Source: Fremontodendron californicum
Lineage: Eukaryota > Streptophyta > Magnoliopsida > Malvales > Malvaceae
NCBI GenBank assembly: GCA_030761205.1
Contig: JAULJL010000021.1
Span: 12,691,160-12,755,159, forward strand
DNA length: 64,000 nucleotides
Direction: 5' to 3'
In this document: in pieces, positions 22,085 to 33,267 of the stretch
How positions within the stretch are numbered: the first letter of the stretch is position 1
Layout of the letters: each line of letters opens with the position of its first letter
Made by a program: the position numbers and the translations under genes
Notes under the pieces: generated by a model
Told to the model about the DNA's origin: nothing
Database searches by the model: none
Seen by the model: the letters and a program-made list of their open reading frames with translations, nothing else

Positions 22085-22102
22085 TCCCCGGCAACGGCGC
22101 CA
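22085..22102 (-). other. Gypsy primer-binding site (tRNA-Asp type)
   Basis: The plus strand reads CCCCGGCAACGGCGCCA, identical to the 3' end of plant tRNA-Asp with CCA. The minus-strand transcript is therefore complementary to it. It lies about 6 bases from the 5' LTR (22109), which fixes the element's direction. Confidence 0.9.
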
Positions 22103-22108
22103 AAAACT

Positions 22109-23611
22109 TGATGGAGACTCAATTAAGAGTTGTAAACCCAAGTGCAGGTTATGTTCAAGTAATAAATTCTCGGGTGTCCGAGGTCGAACCACAGGGAAGC
22201 GTATTAGTAAGTATAAGTTTATAAATATATAAGAAAAATAAAATAAACAAGATATTAGGGAATCAATAACAAAGAAAGTAAACAAGATATTAGAGAACAA
22301 AATAAACAAAATAACATAAAAGCAATTAAACAAGATATAAAAAACAATAAGAAAAGATGTTGAGGTTAGAGAATCCACTCTTGGTGTTATGCTAAGATTA
22401 ATCTTGTTTTATTACACAATTGAAATCCATACATAAGGGAGGTTCCAATCGGAAGGTTTAGCAATTCAGTCCAAATTGTCCAACGTCCATAGCATATGAT
22501 ATTATGTTCATTTGGTGTCCTCAAAACTCATAAAAAGAGTCCAAGCATTCCTTATGCCAAGGTATATGTCTACAACAAATCAAGGTTATGAAACCAAGCA
22601 TTTACTGTGCCATTTTCATTGTCAATAATGAATCAAGATCTCTACTTTGCAAGTATGATTTTAAACCAAAAGAAAATATTATCTATACTAGTGTTTATAA
22701 ATGATGATTCATTTTAGCTCATGTTTAAGAGACTAACCTTAGCATTTACCAAGAGCTTCACCTCATCACCTCAACAATATGATTAGCAACACATACTAAA
22801 AATGAAAAGAAATGTAAGAAGCATAAGTAAATAAAGAAAAAGAAAACTAGAGAAAGGAAAGAGAAAGAAAAAGAAAAAGAAAACTTAGAGAATTTTATTA
22901 CAATGGCTAATATCCTACCAATGTATAATGTATCCCAATACTCATCCAAGGCCCTCTATTTATACACATTTTGGAGGGCTAAATGACAAGAGACAAGCTT
23001 TACAAATTTCAAAGGTAGGTATAATAGGTGGGTGCATTTTTCTAACAATTTTCGTCATATTGTATGACAATTCTGATCAGCCAGCTTCATGGTCGATTTT
23101 GTCAATGTTGGAGGCTCGATCTGATAAAATGGTCTTGTAGAAAAATATACCCCTATCAGTTACGGATCTATAGCCGTTGGAATCAGCATATTTGCTGATG
23201 TGGATAAGAAGATATGGGCAAAATACGAAAACAGGTCAGCACAGACGTCATTGCACATCAGCCAACTTGATGGTCGATTTCGCTAGGGAAAACGACTCCG
23301 TTTCAAGAAGGGTAAAACATGAAAAAGATATATATGCTTCTTAGCTTTGCATGGCTACAAATTTTAGCCTTATTGCTTCAGTGAAACTCGAGATATAGCT
23401 GATATGGCAAACGGTGTCGGAACTGGAACTGAACTGGATTTGCCCTTAATTCTAGTAATCTGAAATCACTCAAAGAAACTTGTGAAAAACACCAAATTAC
23501 ATAAAAATATAAAAGATCATAAACACAATTAGATTAAACAATAATAACTCGTATTTGACACAAAACAATAATAAAACATAACTAAAAACTATATAATTAT
23601 ACGAGTTATCA
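22109..23611 (-). repeat. Gypsy 5' LTR (right copy)
   Basis: 1503 bp; it is the upstream LTR for minus-strand transcription. It differs from the left LTR by about ten substitutions and a 6-bp insertion in an AAAGAG-rich run near 22860. TGATGG..TTATCA ends, target duplication TTGCT. Confidence 0.95.
22955..22965 (-). promoter_or_regulatory. TATA box of the Gypsy 5' LTR
   Basis: The minus strand carries TGTATAAATAGAGGG, a canonical plant TATA box, in the middle of the upstream LTR. The same box is present in the left LTR. This is the likely promoter for the gag transcript and any spliced downstream mRNAs. Confidence 0.6.
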
Positions 23612-24224
23612 TTGCTTTCCCGCAAGTTGGAGGTGCAGGTGGAGACGCAGGATGGAGACTGAAGCAGGATGCTGGAGGGATTTGATTTCGGGAAAAAATG
23701 AAGGAGGCCCGAGGTTTGGATGGAAGTGGGAGAGAGAGAGGGAGAGAAGGTGAGGGTGGGAGAAGAAAAAAAAAAACGGCACAAGTGAGAGGGAGAGAAG
23801 GAAATAAATTAGGTTTTAAGGTTTTAAGTGTGTGTATATATATATATATATATAAAGGATAAAATAGTAAATTAATAATAAAAATATAGAAAATATATAT
23901 TATAAATAAAAAAGCTCGATTAGGCTCGCGAGCTACTCGAATCGGGAATTAAGATACTCAAACTCGACTCGCTCGATAGCTTGAGCTGCTCGAGCTCGAC
24001 TCGATAATGTCCGAATCGAATTTGAATTTTTTTCGAGTCGAACTCGAGTAGCTTGCGAGCACAAGTGTCTCGTTTACACCCCTACATGGAGTATATTCCA
24101 TTTTCTATAACAAGGAACCCACTTGAAAGTTGGTGAGAAAAACCCAGCAGGATGCTTGAGCCACTTAAAGTCAAGCAAGGGCTCGATAAACTGGGACGAG
24201 ATGCTACGAAGCCAGCAGATAGAC

Positions 24225-24445
24225 TTCATACTTCGTATATTCGTGTCGTGTTCGTATTATTTTTTTGTGTTATAATCGTGTTTAAGGTGTTATATATTTA
24301 TATAAATTTTGATAGGTTAATAATTCATGTTATATAGATTTTAACACGTTCATGTCTTCGTGCTATTTTTTTATGTTGTGTCGTGTTTTTTGTGGTATTT
24401 TAGTTATTTTTTCGTATTATTTAATCGTGTCGTGTTCAAAATTAT
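24225..24445 (+). repeat. CGTGTCGTGTT-type dispersed repeat
   Basis: Shares TATATTTATATAAATTTTGA and the TAATAATTCATGTTATATAG core with 25640-25895 and 61500-61720 (plus strand) and, inverted, with about 33360-33600. Ends are rich in TCGTGTCGTGTTC. Terminal structure is unclear, so the class is unknown; four copies in one window imply a mobile origin. Confidence 0.6.
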
Positions 24446-24763
24446 CACTTTACCTTCAGAGAAGCTGCACTCACCGCTAGATTAACAAACAACAACTAAA
24501 CTGCTACCATAGTTGAAGAGTTGTATTTTTCTAAGGTCCAGGCTTCTTAATTGACAATTTATTCAGGTTTTTAGACAATATTTCAGCTTAGATGTGATAT
24601 AAATATGAAATTTTAGGCTTATAAAGCATCTAGAGTTTATGGAACTTTGACAATTTCTGGGAATGTCTAGTTCAATTAAGGCTAATGAACTAACATTGTC
24701 TTGAAAATATCCTTAAATGAACAAAAGTTACAGGCAAGACATAAACAAGAAGGGAAATGCATA

Positions 24764-24924
24764 CAGGGATTTAAATTGCGGACGTGTTTTTGATCATGTC
24801 ATATTTATCGCGGTTACGGACGTAATAAATGAATTGCGATAAATATAGACGGTGAATATCAACAACAGAGAGAATTGAAACTACAAAATAACGACCGTAA
24901 CATCGGCTACAATTTGAATCCCTG
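24764..24924. mobile_element. Small hAT-like MITE with CAGGGATT ends
   Basis: 161 bp; CAGGGATTTAAATTG on the left and CAATTTGAATCCCTG on the right are inverted. Flanking octamers AATGCATA and AATACATT match at 6 of 8 positions, consistent with an aged hAT duplication. Relatives are at about 8820-9000 and 57488-57664. Confidence 0.6.
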
Positions 24925-25312
24925 AATACATTGTGGACAAGATTAAACCAAAATAGTAATTTATCTAAAAAAAAAAAATCAAAATAGTAGCATCAGCATG
25001 TCTCACACAGAGCATATCATAAAGATTAAAAATCTCCAAAATGGTCGAAAGATGCATATATTTCTGTCTAGTGTCAACGTCACTTCATAAGATTCAAAGG
25101 AATGAAAAAGAAAATAAGTTTTTTCAGAAAGAGAAAAAATATAAAGAAAGGCGTCGACAGTTTGCAATATATATATATATATGAAGATTTTCAGCCGATT
25201 GTGTTGACATAAAAATTCATTGTTGCTTTAATCTTGTGTTCGGAAAGCATCATGCAGTTTGGAAAGTTCCGAAAAGCTGAAACAATCTCTTTCATTGCAC
25301 CAACCCCATTCC

Positions 25313-25433
25313 TTAAAAACATTGAATTTTCTTTCCCATTTTAGTTTTGCTCATTTGTACTAAAGCTTGAAGTGCTGCAAGGAGATTTTGCTTTAATGGG
25401 TTGAAGCCCAGTTTCTTCAGTTCTTCCACGGTC
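25313..25433 (-). pseudogene. Orphan terminal exon of an unidentified gene
   Basis: On the minus strand an acceptor-like TTTTTGTAG at 25434 precedes about 40 open codons (TVEELKKLGFNPLKQNLLAAL then QALVQMSKTKMGKK) and a TAA at 25313. The amphipathic Leu/Lys-rich character looks like real coding sequence, but I do not recognise the family. No upstream exon is visible in the next 1.6 kb, which is AT-rich spacer. It is probably a relic or a captured exon. Confidence 0.4.
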
Positions 25434-25639
25434 CTACAAAAAGTATTTTATTGAAGGCATAAGTTATTACTTAATAAATCTATTATCTATTACTATAAAT
25501 TAAAAGAATCCCCTTCAAATGGTAATCCAATTGTTCTTTAAGTGCTTGCCACGTATGTGGAAAGCATTTTTTTTTTCTTTTGTTGAAGAAAAAATAAAAA
25601 AAATAAAAAAAGAGAGAAAGAAATAAAGAATTTTTTTTG

Positions 25640-25895
25640 TGTATTCGTATCGTATTCGTATTATTTTTTCGTGTCATAATTGTATTTAATATATTATATA
25701 TTTATATAAATTTTGACATATTAATAATTCATTTTATATAGATTTTGACATGTTAATATTTTATTTTTTCGTGTCATAATTGTATTCAATGTATTCGTAT
25801 TGTTTTTTTTATTTATTGTGTTTTAGTTATTTTTCTCGTATTGTGTCCGAAATTATCAAGTCTGATTGACACTATTCAAATAACTCTCAATTTTG
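25640..25895 (+). repeat. CGTGTCGTGTT-type dispersed repeat, second copy
   Basis: Same family as 24225-24445: TATTTATATAAATTTTGACA, ATAATTCATTTTATATAG and terminal CGTATTCGTATT phrases. Here it is more degraded, with an internal duplication of TTTTCGTGTCATAATTGTAT. Confidence 0.6.
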
Positions 25896-27090
25896 TGTCA
25901 CGTATCGTATAATGTTTTTTTAAAAAATAAGATCATATTAATTTTTTGGTTTTTATATTATTGAATTAAAAATTACTGTATTGATAAATGATTGGTAAAA
26001 TTAAAATATTGAATAATAATATGAGATGGTTGATGTAAGTGATTTTTTTTTTTTTTAAACTTTAGATATTGAATCAAAAGAAAATATTATGATGATTAAA
26101 TGGTATAAAAAACTATGTTAAATGATATTATAAGTTATGAGTTGTTGTATGATAATTGTTGGGTTTATATTTAACTCTTAATATGAATATAAATGATGAA
26201 TATCAATATAATCTAAATGAATCAAATTTTGACATCCATCATAATTTATTTTACATATAAGATACATATTTTTTGTACATATTAAAATATGAAATACATT
26301 TAAACCTCAAATATAGATAATAATCATATATATTTAATTTGTAATAAAATTTTATAGTCTTTATTTTCTTGCAAAAAAACACAAGAAATGAGACATAGAG
26401 AATATATAAAAATATATTTTGAAAAAACTTTTGTGAAAAATATCAAACATGTCAGTTTCATATATAATGTTTGATTTTTCACCAAATATGCTTTTATCTT
26501 TTTGAACAATCAATTTTGTATTAAAATATAACGTAATCTACTTTTTAGCTTCAATTTTAAAAAAAAAAAAAACAACTATATTTAAATATGTATATATATA
26601 TGCACTACCTCACTAGATTGCCTAAAAAACAAAATCGCAGTGCAAAACTCACCCTAAGACTATATTAAAGTAAACCCAAATAGTAATTGAGGCCAAATGT
26701 CATCCAATTAGATGTTCAATTTTTTTTGGTTGCTATTTGCTTGATTTAAAAAAATAAAAATAAAAATATTTTATTTGTTTATTTGTTTTTTAATTATTAT
26801 GTATATATTTTAATTTCTATAATTATTTAATCAATTTAGTAAATAATATTTAAAAAATTGATAAAAAATAAATAATTCTTACATGTTTAATTTTTATAAC
26901 TAACTTAAAAGTATTATATTAATATTAAGTATACTAAATACTAAATTGCAATATATTTTTTATTTATATTTTTAAAAATTAAGACTTCTAAATGTATTTG
27001 TATTATATAATTTATAAATAAAATAATTTTTACATATTTAGTTTTTATAATTAATATAAAATTATTATATTAATATTAAGGATACTTGAT

Positions 27091-27596
27091 TAAGGATGGC
27101 AATGGAGCGGGGCGGGGGCGGATATTGCCTTATCCACCTCCACCCCACTCTTGCATGGATGTTGGAAACATCCACATCCATGGATGTCGGTTACATCCAT
27201 AACCGCTCCATGGTGCTCCACTCCGCTACACCCCAATTTATATTAATTATTTTTAACTTAATATTGTAAAAAATTATATTATAATTTATTCATAAACATA
27301 ATTTTAGTATATAAAAATCTTTAATATAATATATAATACATATATACTTAAAGTATAGATATAAAATATTAGTATATATATCATTTTAGTATATATATCT
27401 AATATATATTAAAAATATAAGAAAAAATATAAAATATTTTAAAGGATAAAATAGTAATTTCAAAAGTCGGGGCGGGACAGAGTGGAGCAAGCATTTACCA
27501 AAACCGCTCCGCTCCACCCCGCTCCATAAAAAAACCTCTCCATTCGGAGCGGATCGGTGCGAAATCCATCGGTCGGATCGGGTTGTGCCATCCCTA
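27091..27596. mobile_element. 506-bp hAT of the TAGGGATGGCAA family
   Basis: Left end TAAGGATGGCAATGGAGCGG, right end CCATCCCTA, with target duplication TACTTGAT at 27083-27090 and 27597-27604. GC-rich arms with ATGGATGTCGGTTACATCC, and an AT-rich core. It shows what the family looks like without captured sequence, which helps define what was captured at 10815-13203. Confidence 0.9.
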
Positions 27597-27604
27597 TACT
27601 TGAT

Positions 27605-27930
27605 ACTAAATTGTAATATAATTTTTTTATTTTTTCTCTTTTTTCTCTTTTTTATCTTATTTTTCTTTAGGGATCATATCATATATCTTTGATAAGTATC
27701 CAAGAGATAAAGTTTAACTTAAGGCTATTTAAAATTTAAAACTCATTTATCTTATCTTAATATTTAAATGTAAAGTGATCTACTGAATAGCCTAGGATGT
27801 TATGTATATATATACTGCTGTAATCAACTCTGGAAACATGAAAAACATTGTTAACTCTTTCATGGCATTAAGAGCCACGATAAGCTTAACTGCATAACAA
27901 TCTTGCTTTTTTTTTTTTTTTTTTCTTCAC
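27605..27930. other. Spacer and decayed Copia leader
   Basis: T-rich spacer, then TATATATATACTGCTG, a short segment that may be the end of a decayed LTR. TGGCATTAAGAGCCA at about 27863 resembles a mutated initiator-tRNA-Met primer-binding site (normally TGGTATCAGAGC). A poly-T run precedes the gag start. Confidence 0.4.
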
Positions 27931-30165
27931 ATGGCTGACACAACCACAGAAACCTCAACCGTCCAGCCAATCATTGTTAGCTCTTCAACATCCATTTTAC
28001 CAAATGGACTTATCTCTATTAATGCTGCATCCCAAATACCAGTAAAACTCACCCCTTTCAACTATGCATCATGGCACACACAGTTTCATGCCTTTCTCTT
28101 TGGATATGACCTTTTAGGCTTTGTAGATGTCACTAAACCTGTCCTACTCCAACCATTACTCAAGGCAATCACCTTATTAGCAATCCTGACTTTGCAATTT
28201 GGTGTCGTCAAGACAAACTACTCCTTCATGCCATTGTATCCTCAGTCTTTGAGCAAGTTTTTCCCTTTGCCTTAGCCAAGACTGCAGAGGAAGCCTGGAC
28301 AAAACTCCCACGAATGTACGCAAGCAAAACTCGCTCCAGAGTAATTTTTCTCAAGGGAAAGCTGACAAAAATTGGCCAAGACAACAGGTCAGTTTCGGAA
28401 TATCTACAAGCCATAAAAACAATTTCTGATGATTTAGTCCTTGCCAATTCACCTTTGAGTGAAGAAGACTTGGTTGCCCATGTCCTCAATGGACTCGATG
28501 CCTCATTCAAGGATATTGCAACAACAATAAGAGCCCGTGATACACCCATTACATTTGAGGAACTGCATGACAAACTTGTAGACTTTGAAACTGCTATCAG
28601 CAATGAAGATGGGAACCCTGCGTCACATATAGTCACTGCCAATTACTCTCACAGACATGGAGCAAGGACTACCACCTACAAACCAAAATATCCTCCTCGA
28701 AACAACTACAGGCCACCTCGTCCTCAAGCATCTGCCTCATCCTTTCATCCAAAACTAGAAAAAGCCTCAATGTCAGTTTTGTGATAAGTTCGGGCACACA
28801 GCCAAGCAGTGTTATTACAACAAGAACTCTTCTCCTACTTCAGTCGTGGCCAACAATGTTCAAAGGTATCACAATAATAAAGGTTGGATCATAGACTCGG
28901 GAGCATCTGATCATGTCACTGCTGATCTTCACAATCTCTCCATGTAACTGACTATGAAGGACCAGATGAAATAGTCGCGGGTAATGGCACAGGTTTGCCT
29001 ATAACACATGTTGGCTCCACTAATCTCTCTTCCAATTCTCATACATTTCAATTGCCAAATGTTTTATGTATACCATTTATTCAGAATAACTTGATTTCTG
29101 TTTCTCAACTTTGTAAAACTAACCAAGTTTCTGTTGAATTCTTTCCATCTCATTTTTTGGTGAAGGACCTAACCACGAGGGCGTCTCTATTAAAAGGCTA
29201 GAATAGTAGTGGTGTTTATGAGCTGCCCAAGTTTGTTTCCTGAAACAAGTCTCCTCCAAAGGCTATGATTCACCTCAAAATCTCAGTAGACAAGTGGCAC
29301 CAAAGGCTTGGGCATCCCTCTAGCCGTGTTCTTCAATTCATTCTCAAGTCATCCTCAATACCTTTTTAGTCTTCATCAAGCTTTCCTTATGAATCATGTC
29401 AATGTAATAAAAGCCACAAACTCCCTTTCACTTAGAACACTCTCATAAGCACTAAGCCTCTAGAATTAGTATACACTGATATTTGTGGGCCATCCTTTGT
29501 TACCTCCAAAGAGGGTTATCGTTTTTATGTTATTTTTGTGGACCATTTTTCCAAATATGTGTGGTTTTATCCTATGAAAAATAAGTCAGACATTTACTCT
29601 ATTTTTCCTATGTTTAAGGCACTTGTTGAAAAATACTTTAACACTCCTATCGTAACCATGTACTTTGACAATGGTGGCGAATACCAAAAACTTACAATTT
29701 TTTTTGCCAATCATGGCATCTCCCACCTTCAAACACCACCACACACTCCACAACATAATGGTACCTCAAAAAGAAGGCACAAACATATTGTTGAAACCGG
29801 ACTAACATTGCTTCATCAAGCCTCTCTTCCACTATCGTACTAGTCCTATGCTTTCCAAATTGCCACTTACATAATAAACAGAATGCCAACTCCATTACTG
29901 GAAAATAAATCTCCCTTTGAAGTCTTTTTCAAAACTTGTCCAAACTATAAAAAACTACGAGTATTTGGTTGCCTTTGCTACCCTTAGGTTAAGACCTTAC
30001 AATCACAACAAATTAGAACTACGTTCTCGAAAGTGCATCTTCCTCCTGTGGTACTCCAAAAATCAGAGTGCATACAAATGTTTTGACCCTTCTACTGATA
30101 AACTGTTTCTTTCTCGACATGTGCAATTTGATGAATCTCAATTTCCATATGCTAACTCTCATTCC
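27931..30165 (+). pseudogene. Decayed Ty1/Copia gag-pol
   Basis: Reading frames change several times. 27931-28150 starts MADTTTETSTVQPI and includes KLTPFNYASWHTQFHAFLFG, typical of Copia gag. 28314-28780 holds the UBN2-type capsid (FLKGKLTKIGQDNRSVSEYL) followed by a zinc-knuckle region. Near 28885 is WIIDSGASDHVT, the protease active site. 29280-29840 holds integrase (WHQRLGHPSS, VDHFSKYVWFYPMKNKSD, DNGGEY, PQHNGTSKRR). 29930-30160 resembles the region after integrase (KCIFLLWYSKNQSAYKCFDP). Reverse transcriptase and RNase H are missing, replaced by LINE sequence. Stops and frameshifts make it inactive. Confidence 0.85.
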
Positions 30166-33100
30166 TCGTTCCTGCTTGTATTTGAAGACGAAGATTTATT
30201 CAAAGTTATGTCAAACAATGGGTGGTCTACTTTAAAGGAATTGTTTATTTCAATTGAACCTTGGTCTGAAGAGTTTAAATCAAATTTAGAACAACCTGGG
30301 TAACCTGTTTTGGTGTTCCAATCCACTGTTGGAACCTTAATACTTTCCATAACATTGCAAGGCTATGGGGTAATCTCATTTCCATGGATGGGAAAACCCT
30401 GATGATGAATGACTTTAGCAAGGGTGCTATAATTATAATGACAGATCAGATTAAAAAGATTGATGAGATGATCGAGCTTCAATGTGAAAACAAGTCTTTT
30501 CATGTCAGAGTGTCGGAGATTGATTATGATATAAATTCAACGTTCGAATATTGCTATAAAAGTTCTAGCAGTCATTGCATGCATAAAGATGAAGCCTTGT
30601 ACGATCAAGATAACTCTGATGATTATGATGTTAGTGACAATGTTTAAAAACAGGAAGATGAAACATTCAATTCAAACAACTGGAGTTAAGAAGTAGTGGA
30701 GGAGACACTAGAATCTTTGGGTGAAGAGGTGGCAGAATCGGAGACTGCGTGCATGTGTATTGAAAATCGTGGAGTCTTAATGAAAGAAGTAGGCGCTAAT
30801 GAAAATCTAGTGTGGTGTAGTAAAAGAAAAAAAACAGTATTAATGAAGAAATTTTGGATCCTAATGAAGTTATTTTGTGGCGGCAGAATGGAGATGAATA
30901 AGGTTAACGCTATGGACCTTTGTGATAAGGATGGAGATGCTTACCTATCTCAAGCCCAAAGTGATGGAAATTCGATGTATCATATGGATTCAACACAAAG
31001 ATCAATATCCACTGGAGAGGGAATAACTGCAAAAACCCATGTTGAAGAATCTAGAGATGAAGTGGAGCCCAATGTTGAGGAACTCCAGTAAAAAGAAAGA
31101 TCAGTTGGAAGAGGAATTCAGAAACTTAAACAGTTAAAGAAGTCAAGAAGTATTGTTGATATTGAAGATCAATTGCTCAGAAAAATTTCCAAAAAGAATT
31201 TAAAAGGAAAGCTTGGAAAGAAAGGACAAAGCAAAAATGTGGGGAATTCAAAGAAGAAAATGGCTAACAATTGAACAAGCTTTAAAATCAAAGTACTAGG
31301 CTTATCTGATGGTGACTATCAAAATCGAATGAGAGATTCATGTAAAGAAGCATAAGCAACTTTGCAGGTGGGTAAAATGTTGGGATTTTCTGTCAGCTAT
31401 GACGAGGAGACGGTAGTTAATAAGCTTATCGAGTTGAAAACTAGGGACATCATATGTACCTAAACTACTCAAGTTTGATGGGTAGTGATTGGCTTAGTTT
31501 TGTGTTGGACTTTCAATCTAAAATAGAATTAGTTTGGTAAGAAATAGCTAAAATAAAATTATTTTGTTACGGGTAATATTGTTTATTTTCTTGTGGAGAT
31601 ATTTTCTGGTGTGTTATATTATGGGTTGTTGAGTTGTATCATGGTGAGTTTATCGTATGTAACTTGGTTTGGCTTCAACTGTTTTTGTTATTTGCTTGAA
31701 GATATAAGGATAGTTTCTTGGATTATTTTGAGGCTTAGCAAATGATTGGAAAATTAGGATACTAAGGAAGTTGATTTGTTTTTTGAAAAACGTCTGCTCC
31801 TAAATCAAGAGTCTAAATTGGAGTTTATGATGCTGCGAGGTGATTGGGCTAATTATTTTTCAAGACAGATGGTACAGTGGAAATATGGTCTTTCACATTG
31901 CTTTTTGGATTTGGTACATTATTAAGCTTCTATGGGATTGATTTTAAAAAAAGAAAGAGAGAAAGAAAGAAAAAAAAAAAACCTTAGTTTTTGTTATAAA
32001 GTTTACTGCTGATCGATATACAGGGAGTTTAGTGTTGTGTAGGGTTGGTTCTGTTGTTTGAAATTCTCTAGAAAATTTTGTTTTGGGCTCGAAATTGGAT
32101 TTATCAATTTGGTCTCTCGTTGAAGCTAATTTGAGATAGTAACTAAAGAATCAAGTCAAGCATTCTTCGTATTTTCATCAGTGGGATCTATTAGTTATTA
32201 ATTGTGGTGCCAGCCTAGTGTTCTCTCTTATTGAGTTCAGTTTTGCAAATGGTGATCTTGAAGTGTTTTGATCAAATGTTGCTTGGAGCTCATTATTAAT
32301 CTCTTGTTGGAAGCTTTGGTTGTGAGTTTTGACTTTATGTTGGTTTGAAAGCGCCCTCCCCTATTTTTGGTTTTCCTGATAGCTTTTATGAGGACTGTTA
32401 AGATGGAGTGTGTATGTGCCTGGTGTTTGATTGCTTGGATATAAGAAGTCTCTCGAATGTGATCTTCGAAAGTTTTAACCATAGAATAAAAAATCGAATC
32501 GAACCGAACCGAATCAGATGGTCTAATCGGTTAAATCAGCTGGAATCGATGATCCGTCTTGTCCGATGCATGTCATAGAACCGGATTTTTTCGAACTGGT
32601 AGAAAACCAGTTGACTAAGTAAAAAATCGGTAAAAACCCAAAGAAAAAACCGTTTTTACACTTATTTTTTTTATTTTTTTAAAAAACATATTGTATGTGA
32701 TGAGATTTGAACTTTTAACCCCTTGAATTTATATTAAATTCATACCATTTAGCTATTTTTATTAAATATTTACTAAATTTAATACTTATTTAATATTAAA
32801 ATGACTAATTTAATATTTAAATTCCTTTTCTAATACAATCGACTGGTTCAACAAATCCAACCGGTTGAACCGATAATCGAAAGTCTCACCGGTTTGACCT
32901 CCGATCCTATTTTTTTAATATTGGTTTTTACTTTGATACTGTGAAATTTTGATTTCTTATTCAGTTGGGTTTATTTTGGAGATTGTTAGCAGGTTGTTCA
33001 TCGGTTTCGTGGCTTTTTGCGCTAGTTCCACATTATACATATCATGGTGTTTCTCAATCATTAAGTGCTTGAGTTTTTGTTATTTTTAAGGATTATGGTG

Positions 33101-33267
33101 TACATCCTTTTATTTGGGGTTTTCCCTAATAATTTTGTTTAGGCAGCAGAGTTTGTTGCTGTAAGCATTGTTACCGATTTTTTTTGGTCATTGCTGAAAA
33201 GTAATAATTCAACTTTGTTTAAAAACTCAACACTTGCTGAAAAGTAAAAAAAAAAAAAAAAAAAAAT
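30166..33267 (+). mobile_element. Decayed L1-type LINE, ORF1 part and poly-A tail
   Basis: From about 30166 the frames read FEDEDLFKVMSNNGWSTLKE and, after a frameshift near 30300, WVTCFGVPIHCWNLNTFHNI and ARLWGNLISMDGKTL. These are characteristic of the DUF4283-type ORF1 protein of plant L1 LINEs. Further pieces run to about 31445 (VGKMLGFSVSYDEETVVNKL) with several stops. No endonuclease or reverse transcriptase is seen between 31450 and 33240, so ORF2 is deleted. A 21-base poly-A run at 33247-33267 is the likely 3' end. It abuts the Copia relic directly; no clean target duplication was found. Confidence 0.7.
32485..32935. repeat. CCGGTT-rich interspersed element inside the LINE 3' region
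   Basis: Begins with AATCGAATCGAACCGAACCG and ends near CCGGTTTGACCTCCGATCC, with CGGTTGAACCG-type motifs at both sides and an AT-rich centre. Flanking octamers GTTTTAAC and GTTTTTAC differ at one base and could be an old hAT duplication. Class is uncertain. Confidence 0.45.

Larger units (their letters stand above)
14025..23611 (-). mobile_element. Complete Ty3/Gypsy element (Tat/Athila-like), pol-deleted, with two extra genes
   Basis: Two LTRs (14025-15521 and 22109-23611) both run TGATGG..TTATCA on the plus strand and are flanked by the 5-bp duplication TTGCT (14020-14024 and 23612-23616). The element is transcribed on the minus strand, since the tRNA-Asp-type primer-binding site adjoins the right LTR and the polypurine tract adjoins the left. 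Gene order in its own sense is leader with tandem repeats, gag-protease-truncated pol (21740-19095), a 178-aa cysteine-rich ORF (18923-18387), a broken LOG-like gene (18023-17505), and about 2 kb of non-coding sequence. The LTRs differ at roughly ten positions and one 6-bp indel by eye, so the insertion is young. Without reverse transcriptase or an integrase core it needs a helper element. Confidence 0.95.
13257..24084. mobile_element. hAT element (about 1.2 kb of its own) split by a Gypsy retrotransposon
   Basis: Left end TAGGGCTGTAATCGAG, right end CTCGTTTACACCCCTA. The 8-bp duplication CATGGAGT is at 13249-13256 and 24085-24092. Subterminal regions are full of CTCGAGCTCGAG/GCTCGACTCGA motifs. 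Removing the Gypsy element and one copy of its 5-bp target duplication leaves 1236 bp. The interior carries the terminal exon of a sugar transporter on the minus strand (13810-13917). No transposase is seen. Confidence 0.85.
24093..27082. other. AT-rich spacer with repeat relics
   Basis: Contains two copies of a TCGTGTCGTGTT-type AT-rich repeat (about 24225-24445 and 25640-25895), a small MITE (24764-24924), an orphan exon (25313-25433) and long AT-rich stretches with TA runs. No intact gene is seen. Confidence 0.55.

Noticed and set aside
22085..22102. tRNA-Asp gene
   Set aside because: Only the last 17 bases of tRNA-Asp are present, next to an LTR; this is a primer-binding site. No full cloverleaf upstream.
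32237..32482. 81-codon minus-strand frame within the LINE region
   Set aside because: Antisense to the LINE 3' region with no domain; a chance frame.
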